Source: Halalkalibacter urbisdiaboli (GTDB taxonomy: Bacteria; Bacillota; Bacilli; Bacillales; Bacillaceae_D). From it: 64,000 nucleotides of DNA. Every line of letters starts with the position of its first letter. Within the stretch, counting starts at the first letter, position 1. Under the pieces are notes generated by a model. It worked only from the letters and a program-made list of their open reading frames with translations. It had not been told where the DNA came from and did no database searches. The stretch covers positions 1,366,895-1,430,894 of the forward strand of contig NZ_MVJM01000001.1 in assembly GCF_002156385.1 (NCBI RefSeq), given 5' to 3'. This document shows positions 54,094 to 62,335 of this stretch, in pieces. Made by a program: the position numbers and the translations under genes.

Positions 54094-55461
54094 CTATTTA
54101 AATAGCTTACGTAATAATGCCAGTGCCACTTTTCCTTGCTTGTAGCGTATTGGCAAATCAAACGCTGTTGTTTGCTTGAGAATGCTTTTCCGATGAGAGA
54201 ACGTATTGAAGCTTTCATAACCATGATACGCTCCCATTCCACTTGCCCCCACTCCTCCAAAGGGTAAATGAGGTGTAGCAAGATGCAATATCGTATCATT
54301 TACACAGCCTCCCCCAAAGGAAAGTCCATGAATAATTTTTTGTTCAATCTCTTTATTCTCAGTAAATACATAAAGAGCTAATGGGTTCGGTTGTTCTCGT
54401 ACTAAATATAAGACTTCTTCTATTTTTTGATAAGGTATAATCGGCAAAATCGGTCCAAAGATTTCTTCCTTCATAATATTCGAATCAAGAGACACATTCG
54501 TTAAAACCGTTGGAGAAAGTACACAATCCTCTTCCTTAAAATGTCCACCTAGATAAATATCCCCATCATCAAGAAAAGACAAAAGCCTTGTAAAATGTCT
54601 GTTTGTCACAATCCTTGGATATCGATTCCGCTCAAAGCTTGCAGTAAACAACTGATCAATGTATTGATTTAGCTTAGAAAGAAATTGCTCTTTTATTTGC
54701 TCATGAACGAGGACATAATCCGGCGCAACACAAGTTTGACCTGCATTAATAAACTTTCCCCAAGCAATCCGTTTTGCAGCTAAGTCTAGCTTAGCATCCT
54801 CGTGTACAATCGCAGGGCTTTTTCCACCTAGCTCGAGTGTTACTGGTGTTAAATGCTTGGCCGCTGCTTCCATTACAGCTTTTCCTACATTTACACTCCC
54901 CGTAAAAAAGATATAATCGAACGGTTCCGCTAATAGCTGCTGACTTGTTTCAACAGCACCTTCTACAACCGTGAAATACTCATCTGAAAAGGTATCCCTG
55001 ACGATTTCACTTAAAACACTTGACGTGTGAGGAGTAAATTCAGAAGGCTTTAACACAACACAATTACCAGCAGCTAACGCCCCAATAACTGGAGCTAACG
55101 CGAGCTGAAGAGGATAGTTCCAAGGAGCAATTATTAACGCAACACCATATGGCTCATGATAAATATAGCCTTTGGACCCAACATGAGAGGTTGCGGTTTT
55201 CACTTTCTTTGCTTTCGTCCATTCAGGCAAATGCTTAATCATATAAGATAGCTCTTGATATAATGGCCCCATTTCAGTTAAAAAAGCTTCCTCATACGAC
55301 TTATTTAAATCATCATTTAATGCCTGCAACAATTTTTTTTCATTATTCTTGAGCATAGTCGAAAAGCACTTTAGCTGCTTTATACGAAAACTATATTCCT
55401 TCGTTATTCCGGAATAAAAAAATTGCTTTTGTTTTTCACGTAACCTAGTATATGATTTCAT
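54094..55461 (-). CDS. Aldehyde dehydrogenase, class 3-like (YwdH-type)
   Basis: A 455-residue NAD(P)-dependent aldehyde dehydrogenase. NAD-binding segment VLIIAPWNYPLQLALAPVIG-like near 105, catalytic Glu in TLELGGKSPAIV near 210 and catalytic Cys in NAGQTCVAPDYV near 244. The short length and C-terminal helix match ALDH3/fatty-aldehyde enzymes. It oxidises aldehydes to acids in the cytoplasm or at the membrane. Ten bases separate it from the next gene upstream. Confidence 0.92.
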   Translation of the reverse strand: MKSYTRLREKQKQFFYSGITKEYSFRIKQLKCFSTMLKNNEKKLLQALNDDLNKSYEEAFLTEMGPLYQELSYMIKHLPEWTKAKKVKTATSHVGSKGYIYHEPYGVALIIAPWNYPLQLALAPVIGALAAGNCVVLKPSEFTPHTSSVLSEIVRDTFSDEYFTVVEGAVETSQQLLAEPFDYIFFTGSVNVGKAVMEAAAKHLTPVTLELGGKSPAIVHEDAKLDLAAKRIAWGKFINAGQTCVAPDYVLVHEQIKEQFLSKLNQYIDQLFTASFERNRYPRIVTNRHFTRLLSFLDDGDIYLGGHFKEEDCVLSPTVLTNVSLDSNIMKEEIFGPILPIIPYQKIEEVLYLVREQPNPLALYVFTENKEIEQKIIHGLSFGGGCVNDTILHLATPHLPFGGVGASGMGAYHGYESFNTFSHRKSILKQTTAFDLPIRYKQGKVALALLRKLFK

Positions 55462-55470
55462 GGTACCTCA

Positions 55471-56112
55471 CTAAAGATAAAATAATAAGCTTGCCATAAT
55501 CAGGGAAAAAACGCCTGATGAGACATGTAATAGAACTCTTCCTTTAAACTTTTGCCCTTTTCGGTACAGCATTAATGCCTGGACAAGCTGGTTGTGAACA
55601 TACTTAGAGCTAGGAAGCTTGCGATATTTTTTTAATTCGACACTCACATCATTATTATCACTTTCCGGGTCCATACTTCCTTTACATGTTACAACAATGG
55701 TTGCATTCCCGTGATCCACCAATTGAAAATGATAAGAATTTTTCTCAAGTATTGCGCTTTTTTTAGCCTTCCCTTCAAAGGGAATTTCCAACCTTTCTAA
55801 CACAATCGTTACAACCTTCACAACATCCAGCCAAGAGCTTTTATATACGGTAATCTTCGGCAGCCTAAAGAATGTTTTGATTGAAAAATAACCGACTAAC
55901 AGAAAAAGACAGAAAAACAATAATCCTTCATAGGGAGTAGGCTCTCGATAATCAAACGGTACTGATAATAATCCGATTAAACTTAGTAAGACATATTGAA
56001 GAAAGGATTCACGCTCTACTCCGTTTTTCTTCGGAATGAACAGCGCATTTACTATCACGATAATCCCAACTATAACGAATAAAATACTTAACACCATCTT
56101 CTGCTCGTTCAT
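55471..56112 (-). CDS. Membrane protein of unknown function
   Basis: A 213-residue protein with three N-terminal membrane helices (residues ~5-27, 40-55, 63-82), a soluble middle and one C-terminal helix. Unrecognised. It overlaps nothing but lies two bases from the RNase H gene and 10 from the aldehyde dehydrogenase gene, so the three are probably one operon. Confidence 0.7.
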   Translation of the reverse strand: MNEQKMVLSILFVIVGIIVIVNALFIPKKNGVERESFLQYVLLSLIGLLSVPFDYREPTPYEGLLFFCLFLLVGYFSIKTFFRLPKITVYKSSWLDVVKVVTIVLERLEIPFEGKAKKSAILEKNSYHFQLVDHGNATIVVTCKGSMDPESDNNDVSVELKKYRKLPSSKYVHNQLVQALMLYRKGQKFKGRVLLHVSSGVFSLIMASLLFYL

Positions 56113-56114
56113 CT

Positions 56115-56741
56115 TTACTTTCTCCCATAATCCGCCTTAATCTCCCCCCATTTTTCCGTTTGCCATTTCAAGATTTTATTTGAATATGTATGATTTTGCA
56201 GCCACGCTTCCGCTCTATCCATGAGTGACCATATATAGGCGGTCTGCTCATTTCGCTCTAATGTAGATTTTGCTTTCTTTTGTTTCACCCACTTAATCGC
56301 TGTCATTGAATCAGAATAAATGGGCATGTCGCTCCCTTTTTCCTTTAAATAAGCGAGACCGTGAACAATCGCAAGAAACTCACCCATATTATTTGTTCCA
56401 ATATGAATTTCATCATGAGCAAATAAAACTTCTCCCGTTTTTGTATGTACGCCTTTGTACTCAACGATCCCCGGATTGCCTCGACACCCGACATCGACAG
56501 AAATACTATCCCAAATAACCTCGTCAGTCGCAGACTCAATTATCGGTTTACTTTTTGCCTTGTTTTTCGGCCCTTTCGCAGAGACCCCTCCCCCAGCAAA
56601 GGCAGCTTTAGCCTCAGCTTCAGAGGGAAAAGATTTAAACTTTGCTCCTGCATACCCCTTTACTTGAGCTTCACATTCTGCCCAAGAAGTAAATATTCCT
56701 TTTTTCCGGCCATTCCAAACGACGTAATATTTTTTTGCCAT
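56115..56741 (-). CDS. Ribonuclease H with viroplasmin-like N-terminus
   Basis: A 208-residue protein. An N-terminal caulimovirus-viroplasmin-like domain (KYYVVWNGRKKGIFTSWAEC) binds RNA-DNA hybrids, followed by the RNase HI fold with catalytic Asp in SVDVGCRGNPG, Glu in NNMGEFLAIVHGL and Asp in IYSDSMTAIKW. It cuts RNA in RNA-DNA hybrids. The 'DVGCRGNPG' in place of the usual 'DGS..GNPG' is a common variant in Bacillus. Confidence 0.87.
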   Translation of the reverse strand: MAKKYYVVWNGRKKGIFTSWAECEAQVKGYAGAKFKSFPSEAEAKAAFAGGGVSAKGPKNKAKSKPIIESATDEVIWDSISVDVGCRGNPGIVEYKGVHTKTGEVLFAHDEIHIGTNNMGEFLAIVHGLAYLKEKGSDMPIYSDSMTAIKWVKQKKAKSTLERNEQTAYIWSLMDRAEAWLQNHTYSNKILKWQTEKWGEIKADYGRK

Positions 56742-56865
56742 TATAACACCTCTATTTTTCGTTTAACTGTGCATTTATAAATTTTCTCGTCTTTCTCATA
56801 TTTTACGGCTTCATTAGAAATAGTAACAATGAATTCTTTTTTTAACAATGAAAGGGGGCTATAAG

Positions 56866-57000
56866 ATGACCAAACGCAAACAAGCAAATAAAGCTCTTAC
56901 TAATAACCAAACTCCAACCGAAAGTATGTTTAATGAAGAAGTAGCAAGTGAAATGATTGATAATGGCTCAAACAAAGCAAATAAAAAAAGGAAAAAGTAA
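56866..57000 (+). CDS. 44-aa basic protein, SASP-like
   Basis: ATG 56866 follows AAAGGGGGC. It encodes MTKRKQANKALTNNQTPTES and ends NKANKKRKK, Asn/Lys-rich with a central MFNEEVASEMI. The composition and size recall small acid-soluble or minor spore proteins (gamma-type, SspO/SspE-like), but the similarity is weak. A terminator follows. Too short for simple ORF calling. Confidence 0.5.
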   Translation: MTKRKQANKALTNNQTPTESMFNEEVASEMIDNGSNKANKKRKK

Positions 57001-57004
57001 CAAA

Positions 57005-57053
57005 AAAAGATAATTCAAATTCCAGCTTTGGTTTTTGAATTATCTTTTTTTAT
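57005..57053 (+). terminator. Terminator of the 44-aa gene
   Basis: AAAGATAATTCAAA and TTTGAATTATCTTT form a stem followed by T6. Confidence 0.85.
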
Positions 57054-57112
57054 GAAGTATAAACTCTTTGAAATTTTCCGAAAATGATAAAAAAATCTTT
57101 GGAGGAGTTTTT

Positions 57113-57364
57113 ATGAAAGTTACCATTAACCGTAAACGCTCGGTCCAAGAAGCTGGTGACATCATTAGTACAAAAAAAGAAAAATTGTACGCGATTATTG
57201 AAGACGATGGTGAAAAATACCCTTATCACCTTGTTTGCTTAGAAAAGTTTGTCATTATTCAAAGCTATGATACCCTACCGTCAAATAAAGAACTTGAAGA
57301 AGATATTGGCGAAAAACTAGAAGGAATCTATCAGCATCATGATTCTCATATCACGCTTAATTAA
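57113..57364 (+). CDS. 83-aa protein of unknown function
   Basis: A small acidic protein starting MKVTINRKRSVQEAGDIIST, cytoplasmic, no motif recognised. GGAGGAG precedes ATG 57113, which is preferred over the longer frame. The repeat element at 57386 follows. Confidence 0.6.
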   Translation: MKVTINRKRSVQEAGDIISTKKEKLYAIIEDDGEKYPYHLVCLEKFVIIQSYDTLPSNKELEEDIGEKLEGIYQHHDSHITLN

Positions 57365-57385
57365 GGAGCTGCTTAACGAAAACTA

Positions 57386-57560
57386 GGATGTCCAAAAGAG
57401 GGCATTGAAAAAGGGGGCTTTTCCCTTATTCAATGCCCTTTAAGTAACGTGCGAAGCCATTACTTCTTCTTTAAGTTCCAAGAAGTAGTTTTTCAGTAGC
57501 CTCTAGTTTTTACCTTTTTCATCGGCTTCGTCCAAAAGGCCGTTCTTAACCTTTTGGGCC
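57386..57560. repeat. Composite palindromic intergenic element, second copy
   Basis: GAGGGCATTGAAAAAGGG and CCCTTATTCAATGCCCT form the first hairpin. It is followed by TTTAAGTAACGTGCGAAGCC, ATTACTTCTTCTTTAAGTT and TTTTTCAGTAGCCTCT, the same modules as at 26972-27216 in a shorter arrangement. A CCAAAAGG/CCTTTTGG hairpin at 57532-57558 ends it. Confidence 0.7.
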
Positions 57561-57567
57561 ATCCCAG

Positions 57568-59274
57568 TTATTCCGTCGTGAATTTCCCCTCTTGTCGATA
57601 TTTTTCAAGAAGATGGATCATTTTTTGATAAGGGAGTGGCTTTGAGTAAAAATAGCCTTGCACCTCATCACAACCCATTTGCTCTAAAAACTCCAATTGT
57701 TCTTTCGTCTCGACAGCTTCACCTACTACACGAAGATTTAGGGCATGAGCTAAATAAATCGTAGCATTTACAATTGCTTTATGCTTTGGATCTTTTTCAA
57801 TTTCTCGAATAAACATCTGATCAATTTTCAAACAATCAACTGGAAAATCCTTTAAATATGCAAGAGAAGAGTAACCTGTCCCAAAATCATCAACTGATAT
57901 TTCAAGACCTAGCGACTTTAATTGATCTAAAATCGAGATTACGACTTTCGCATCATTTACACTAACAGTTTCAGTAATTTCAAGGTTTAATAAGTGAGCA
58001 GGCAAATTAGTTTCCTCTAAAATTTGCGCAATGATATCCGATAATCCATGCTGTAAAAACTGTTTTGCTGACAAATTTACACTCATTCTAATTTCAGGAT
58101 GACCTGAATCAAGCCATTGTTTTAAAGTAGAACAAGCTGTCCTAATGACCCATTCGCCAATTGGAATAATTAAATTTGTTTTCTCTGCAATATCTAAGAA
58201 AACCTGCGGTGAGACAACCCCTAACTTCGGATGATTCCATCGAATTAAAGCTTCTACACCAATAAGACGATTTGTACTTACCTCAATTTGCGGCTGATAA
58301 TAAAGTTCAAATTCATCGTATTCTAAAGCCTTGTTTAAATAGCTCTCCAATTCGAGCCGTTTTAAGGCGCCCTCATTCATCCCATTATTATAAAAGACGG
58401 CTTGATTTTTTCCTTTTTCTTTAGCCACATACATCGCGGCATCAGCATTTTTAATCATATCTTCTAGAGTAGAAGCATCGTCTGGATAAATTGAAATTCC
58501 TACGCTCGCCTTTAAAAATATTTCAAAGCCATCTACTAAGTATGGCTTTTTAAACATACTGTAAATACGCTTCGCAAATTTTTCTAAAACCTCCTGTTCA
58601 GTAACCCAAGGGAGGAAAATGAGGAATTCATCTCCCCCCATTCTACATACAAAAAAATCCGCAAAGTTCTTTTTTAACTTTTGACTTACATATCTTAAAA
58701 TTTTATCACCAGTGTTATGTCCTAAACTATCATTCACATATTTAAAGTCATCTAAATCGAAATAGATGATCGCATACCCTTTTGCTAAAATATCATCGGT
58801 TTTTGATAAATAGGTTTCTAAGAAATATCGATTATATAATCCGGTAAGGGAGTCACTTATTGCAATTGATCGTAATTCGAGAGCATAGTTTAGAAACTTG
58901 ACCATTGTCTTTATAACGAGACGATGCGTATCAGTTACTTCTTCTGTTGCAGGATAGACAATCGTTAATGTTCCAAACATTTCCTTATTTGATAAATACA
59001 AAGGTTTACTTATTAATTGCCCTCTATCTGTAGAAGCAATGATTTCCCTCTCCTCATACTCCTCTTCACTCCAAATAAATTGAAGCATATCAACTTCATT
59101 TTCAAATAAGTTCTTTGCATGTGTATAATGTATCGTATTCATCTCACAAATCCCATATAAAAAGCGAAAACGGTTTCCATCTTTTTTTGTTATGTAAATA
59201 TGAGTTGCTTGAAGTGTACGATTTAGCAGTTGCAAAATATCATGCGCAACTGTACGGAAGTTCATCCTTGTCAT
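57568..59274 (-). CDS. GGDEF-EAL cyclic-di-GMP protein
   Basis: A 568-residue protein: N-terminal GAF-like sensor (~1-135), GGDEF domain (~140-300) with intact MGGDEFLIF, and EAL domain (~315-560) with intact GVEALIRWNHP and other metal residues (DDFGTGYSSL). Both cyclase and phosphodiesterase motifs look complete. It lacks membrane helices, so it is a soluble regulator of c-di-GMP. Likely monocistronic. Confidence 0.9.
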   Translation of the reverse strand: MTRMNFRTVAHDILQLLNRTLQATHIYITKKDGNRFRFLYGICEMNTIHYTHAKNLFENEVDMLQFIWSEEEYEEREIIASTDRGQLISKPLYLSNKEMFGTLTIVYPATEEVTDTHRLVIKTMVKFLNYALELRSIAISDSLTGLYNRYFLETYLSKTDDILAKGYAIIYFDLDDFKYVNDSLGHNTGDKILRYVSQKLKKNFADFFVCRMGGDEFLIFLPWVTEQEVLEKFAKRIYSMFKKPYLVDGFEIFLKASVGISIYPDDASTLEDMIKNADAAMYVAKEKGKNQAVFYNNGMNEGALKRLELESYLNKALEYDEFELYYQPQIEVSTNRLIGVEALIRWNHPKLGVVSPQVFLDIAEKTNLIIPIGEWVIRTACSTLKQWLDSGHPEIRMSVNLSAKQFLQHGLSDIIAQILEETNLPAHLLNLEITETVSVNDAKVVISILDQLKSLGLEISVDDFGTGYSSLAYLKDFPVDCLKIDQMFIREIEKDPKHKAIVNATIYLAHALNLRVVGEAVETKEQLEFLEQMGCDEVQGYFYSKPLPYQKMIHLLEKYRQEGKFTTE

Positions 59275-59445
59275 TCTCTCACCTACGCTCCGACATTTTC
59301 TTGTCGCTTCCGTTCCATTTCAAAATAAAATATTTGTAAAAAAATGATATATATTATCATAGTATTATAGACATATGTCGACATTCAACAACTTTTTAAG
59401 CTATTTATCAGTTGAGCATTTGCAATTTTATTTTAAAGAAAAGCC

Positions 59446-59474
59446 CTTAAGCAGCGCTTTAAGGGCTTTAATTA
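59446..59474. terminator. Terminator after the 111-aa gene
   Basis: AAGCCCTTAA-gcagcgc-TTTAAGGGCTT with flanking A and T runs. Confidence 0.8.
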
Positions 59475-59478
59475 TAGA

Positions 59479-59814
59479 CTATTCATTTTGCGAGGATTGT
59501 TCTGCTTCGATTTCTTGTTCTTCATACCAATTATCTAACACCTTCGCATCTAAAACACGAGACTCAATATAAGTGATTTGCTTTTCTAGAAACGACGATT
59601 TCCAGTCCAATCCTAGATCAGAAACAATTCTAACAACAGTTAAAAGCTCTTGCCATGCCACATAACGTTTATACCAAAAGAATTGTGGCTGCTCTGTCAT
59701 ATATGGATACAGGTCATCAAACTCCGTATGCTTACAATCGATGGTACGCTCAAATTGACGTTTCGCTGCAGCTAGCTGTTCTTCAAAATAGGCTTGCATA
59801 TTCTTCTCTTCCAT
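59479..59814 (-). CDS. 111-aa protein of unknown function
   Basis: A cytoplasmic, mostly helical protein (MEEKNMQAYFEEQLAAAKRQ; WYKRYVAWQELLTVVRIVSD), acidic at both ends. I do not recognise the family. RBS GGAGG upstream, terminator downstream; monocistronic. Confidence 0.6.
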   Translation of the reverse strand: MEEKNMQAYFEEQLAAAKRQFERTIDCKHTEFDDLYPYMTEQPQFFWYKRYVAWQELLTVVRIVSDLGLDWKSSFLEKQITYIESRVLDAKVLDNWYEEQEIEAEQSSQNE

Positions 59815-59978
59815 GAACGTTCCCCTCCTAAAAAAGCAAAAGCATTCATACGCTTTTCTTATTTTCTCTTACGTCTATAATAACACGTCTTCTAGTGATT
59901 CAAAACTTATATAAATAAGAAATTGTTGTAAATTTTTTAAGCTATTATCGTTCTATCAGTGCTTGATTACAATTGAAT

Positions 59979-60386
59979 TTATTCCAAAAAGCGCTGTCTT
60001 TCCTCTCGTGTTGGAAGGCGACAGTTCTCACTTTTTTTAAAGAATCGGTGACGATTTTTTGCAACTAAACGATATAACCGGTGTCGAATAACTGGAGGAA
60101 TAAACCGAAGCAAACGTCCGAACTGCCATGGCCAAGGAAGCTTCGGAATAATTTGCAATACGGCATCCGAGTAAATAAAGGCCCGGTCGCTTTCAATCAC
60201 GATTAGTGAATCAATGTCTTCAGGTATTTTGTATTTTTCTTTTAGTTGTTTGCCTACATCTGACTGGGAGGAGGTAAATTTATAAAATTGGTCTTTATCT
60301 CGTTTTAATAGAAATTGCACAGCGGTATGACACATCGTGCAAGAACCGTCAAAAACAATAACCCCTTCTACCTTACCCTTCATCAT
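59979..60386 (-). CDS. DCC-family (DUF393) thiol protein
   Basis: A 135-residue thioredoxin-related DCC protein with motif VIVFDGSCTMCHTAVQFLL (DGxCxxC), typical of YuxK-like proteins, whose reaction is unknown. The stop of the cysteine-cluster gene lies 12 bases before its start, so the two are probably co-transcribed. Confidence 0.8.
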   Translation of the reverse strand: MMKGKVEGVIVFDGSCTMCHTAVQFLLKRDKDQFYKFTSSQSDVGKQLKEKYKIPEDIDSLIVIESDRAFIYSDAVLQIIPKLPWPWQFGRLLRFIPPVIRHRLYRLVAKNRHRFFKKSENCRLPTREERQRFLE

Positions 60387-60398
60387 CCTCGCGCTCCT

Positions 60399-61160
60399 TT
60401 ACTTGAACACACCTCGGTTTATAAGCTCTTCCTTTAAAAGGAGGGGCAAGTACTGAACCTCCATTACATCTGCCGGATAGGAAAATCCTAACTCCGTATC
60501 ATCAACTACCTCTAATATCGTTTGAATAATTTCGTCCATACCTTGAACATAAAAGTTATGCAAAAATTCATAGCTTATTGGTTCCTTTGGTACATGCTGT
60601 TCCGAGCATACCTTTGGCGGTACATAATTCATATACGTACGACATGGAGTCGGACGAACCTCATAGGCCAAGCAAGTATTTGTCTGTTCATCCAACAACA
60701 TGCACGGTAGGTTTAGCTTTTTATATTGGTGTTTAAAGTTTACATCCTTTTGATAATCGAGATCTTTTATTTGTTCAAGTTGGGGAGCGAACGTCTTTAC
60801 ATACTGTTGAAAATGCTCCATCATTTTTTCTTTTCGTTCAAGAGGCAATTGCTCGATATACTGCAGCATTAATTTAACTTCTAGTTTTGTCACCATAATC
60901 GGAAAATAGCAGCAATGAGCACAACCTATTTCACAGCTTTTATTTAATCCTACTTCTTTTTCAATGACCTTTATTTCTTCATCAACATGCGATAAAACGT
61001 GCTCAAATCCTTTTACTAAGACGTCCTTCACATGATGTCCTTCGCTGGATTCAAGAAACTCATCAACTTTATTATAAAAAGATTCCTCATAATCATAGCT
61101 TCTTTCATTCATAACACGAACTTTCTCTTTCATTTTATCAAAATTCAAATAATGTCTCAA
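60399..61160 (-). CDS. YkgJ-type cysteine-cluster protein
   Basis: A 253-residue protein with cysteine clusters CEIGCAHCCYFP near residue 75 and CMLLDEQTNTCLAYEVRPTP plus CRTYMNY and a later Cys, the pattern of YkgJ/FliB-type metal (Zn or Fe-S) binding proteins. The reaction is unknown. Confidence 0.8.
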   Translation of the reverse strand: MRHYLNFDKMKEKVRVMNERSYDYEESFYNKVDEFLESSEGHHVKDVLVKGFEHVLSHVDEEIKVIEKEVGLNKSCEIGCAHCCYFPIMVTKLEVKLMLQYIEQLPLERKEKMMEHFQQYVKTFAPQLEQIKDLDYQKDVNFKHQYKKLNLPCMLLDEQTNTCLAYEVRPTPCRTYMNYVPPKVCSEQHVPKEPISYEFLHNFYVQGMDEIIQTILEVVDDTELGFSYPADVMEVQYLPLLLKEELINRGVFK

Positions 61161-61337
61161 AATGTCAACTCCCTTACATACCTTCTTTTATCGTAGTGGA
61201 TTTCAACCTCTTATTCCACCAATTTTTCTAATCTGGAAATTGTTTACAGAATATTCAGAATCCCTTTTGTTGACGCTCGTTCTTTTTATCGCTATGATCA
61301 GAGCACTTAATCTAGATCCAGAGAGGAGGTGTCCTTT

Positions 61338-62168
61338 TTGCTGACCGTAAAAAAAATATTAAACAATAACGTTCTCGTTGCAACACATCCTGAATATCAA
61401 GAAGTCGTTCTTATAGGAAAAGGATTAGGATTTGGTCGAGTCCCTGGCGATGAGGTTACACCTGATACAGCTGAGAAATTTTTTGTTTTAAAAGAAGAGA
61501 AGGAACAGGAGCAGTATATCCAGCTTCTCCATTATATTGATGAGACGTTTATTGGTCTAATGAATGATGCTATCGTTAAAATCGAACAACGGTTTGATGT
61601 AAAGCTCCACGAGCATATCCATATTGCTCTAACCGACCACCTTTTTTATGCAGTTAAGCGAGTCAAACAAGGTTTAGATATTAAGAACCCTTTTCTCGCA
61701 GAAACAGAGCTTGCATACCCTAAGGAATACGATTTAGCATCTGAAATCATTCTCGATTTAAACGAAGCATTAGAAATTGACATCCCACCTGGCGAAATCG
61801 GTTTTGTCGCTCTTCATATTCATAGTGCCTTGACACGACGTTCGTTGCAAGAAGTAAATCGGCACACTCAGCTTATCGGTCAGCTCGTTCAAGTGATTGA
61901 GCAAGCGCTTGAACTCGTCATTCCAAAAAACGATGTGAATTATTTACGTTTAGTTCGTCATCTTCATCATGTAATTGAACGTATTCACAATGGGGGTTAT
62001 ATAGATAATCAAGATCCATTAAAGAACATCTTGCAAGCAGAATATCCTGTATGCTATAATCTCTCATGGAAACTGATTAAAATTATGCAACAAGCATTAA
62101 AGAAACCGGTTCCAGATGCTGAAGCTGTTTATTTAACGCTACATCTTCAACGTCTTTCAAAAAAATAA
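61338..62168 (+). CDS. glcT: PtsG antiterminator GlcT
   Basis: A 276-residue BglG-family protein: RNA-binding CAT domain (residues 1-58, with [20 protein letters not shown]), then PRD1 and PRD2, whose regulatory His residues lie in [13 protein letters not shown] and [12 protein letters not shown] 61338 after GAGGAGGTG is the start that gives the normal CAT domain. Phosphorylation by the PTS keeps it inactive when glucose is absent; active GlcT stops termination before ptsG. Next to ptsG, as in B. subtilis. Confidence 0.93.
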   Translation: MLTVKKILNNNVLVATHPEYQEVVLIGKGLGFGRVPGDEVTPDTAEKFFVLKEEKEQEQYIQLLHYIDETFIGLMNDAIVKIEQRFDVKLHEHIHIALTDHLFYAVKRVKQGLDIKNPFLAETELAYPKEYDLASEIILDLNEALEIDIPPGEIGFVALHIHSALTRRSLQEVNRHTQLIGQLVQVIEQALELVIPKNDVNYLRLVRHLHHVIERIHNGGYIDNQDPLKNILQAEYPVCYNLSWKLIKIMQQALKKPVPDAEAVYLTLHLQRLSKK

Positions 62169-62183
62169 CACACGTTTTTCTTT

Positions 62184-62293
62184 TCCGTGTTACTGGTGAT
62201 GCAGGCATGAGAGGGAAGGAAGCGATTGCACAATGGTTAGTTACACTAGCCTTCTATTGTGTTGTCCTTCTTTTCCACTCATGCCTTTTTTTG
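62184..62293 (+). promoter_or_regulatory. RAT site and terminator before ptsG
   Basis: CCGTGTTACTGGTGATGCAG followed by GCATGAG is the ribonucleic antiterminator site bound by GlcT. It overlaps the 5' arm of a long terminator GGCATGAG...CTCATGCC with a T7 tail at 62285. GlcT binding prevents formation of the terminator. Confidence 0.85.
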
Positions 62294-62335
62294 TTGCATA
62301 ATGATCAACTAACTAGATTTTACGGAGGTTTTAAC

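Noticed and set aside
61162-61344. 60-residue plus-strand frame before glcT
   Set aside because: No RBS; lies in the promoter region and overlaps the glcT start.
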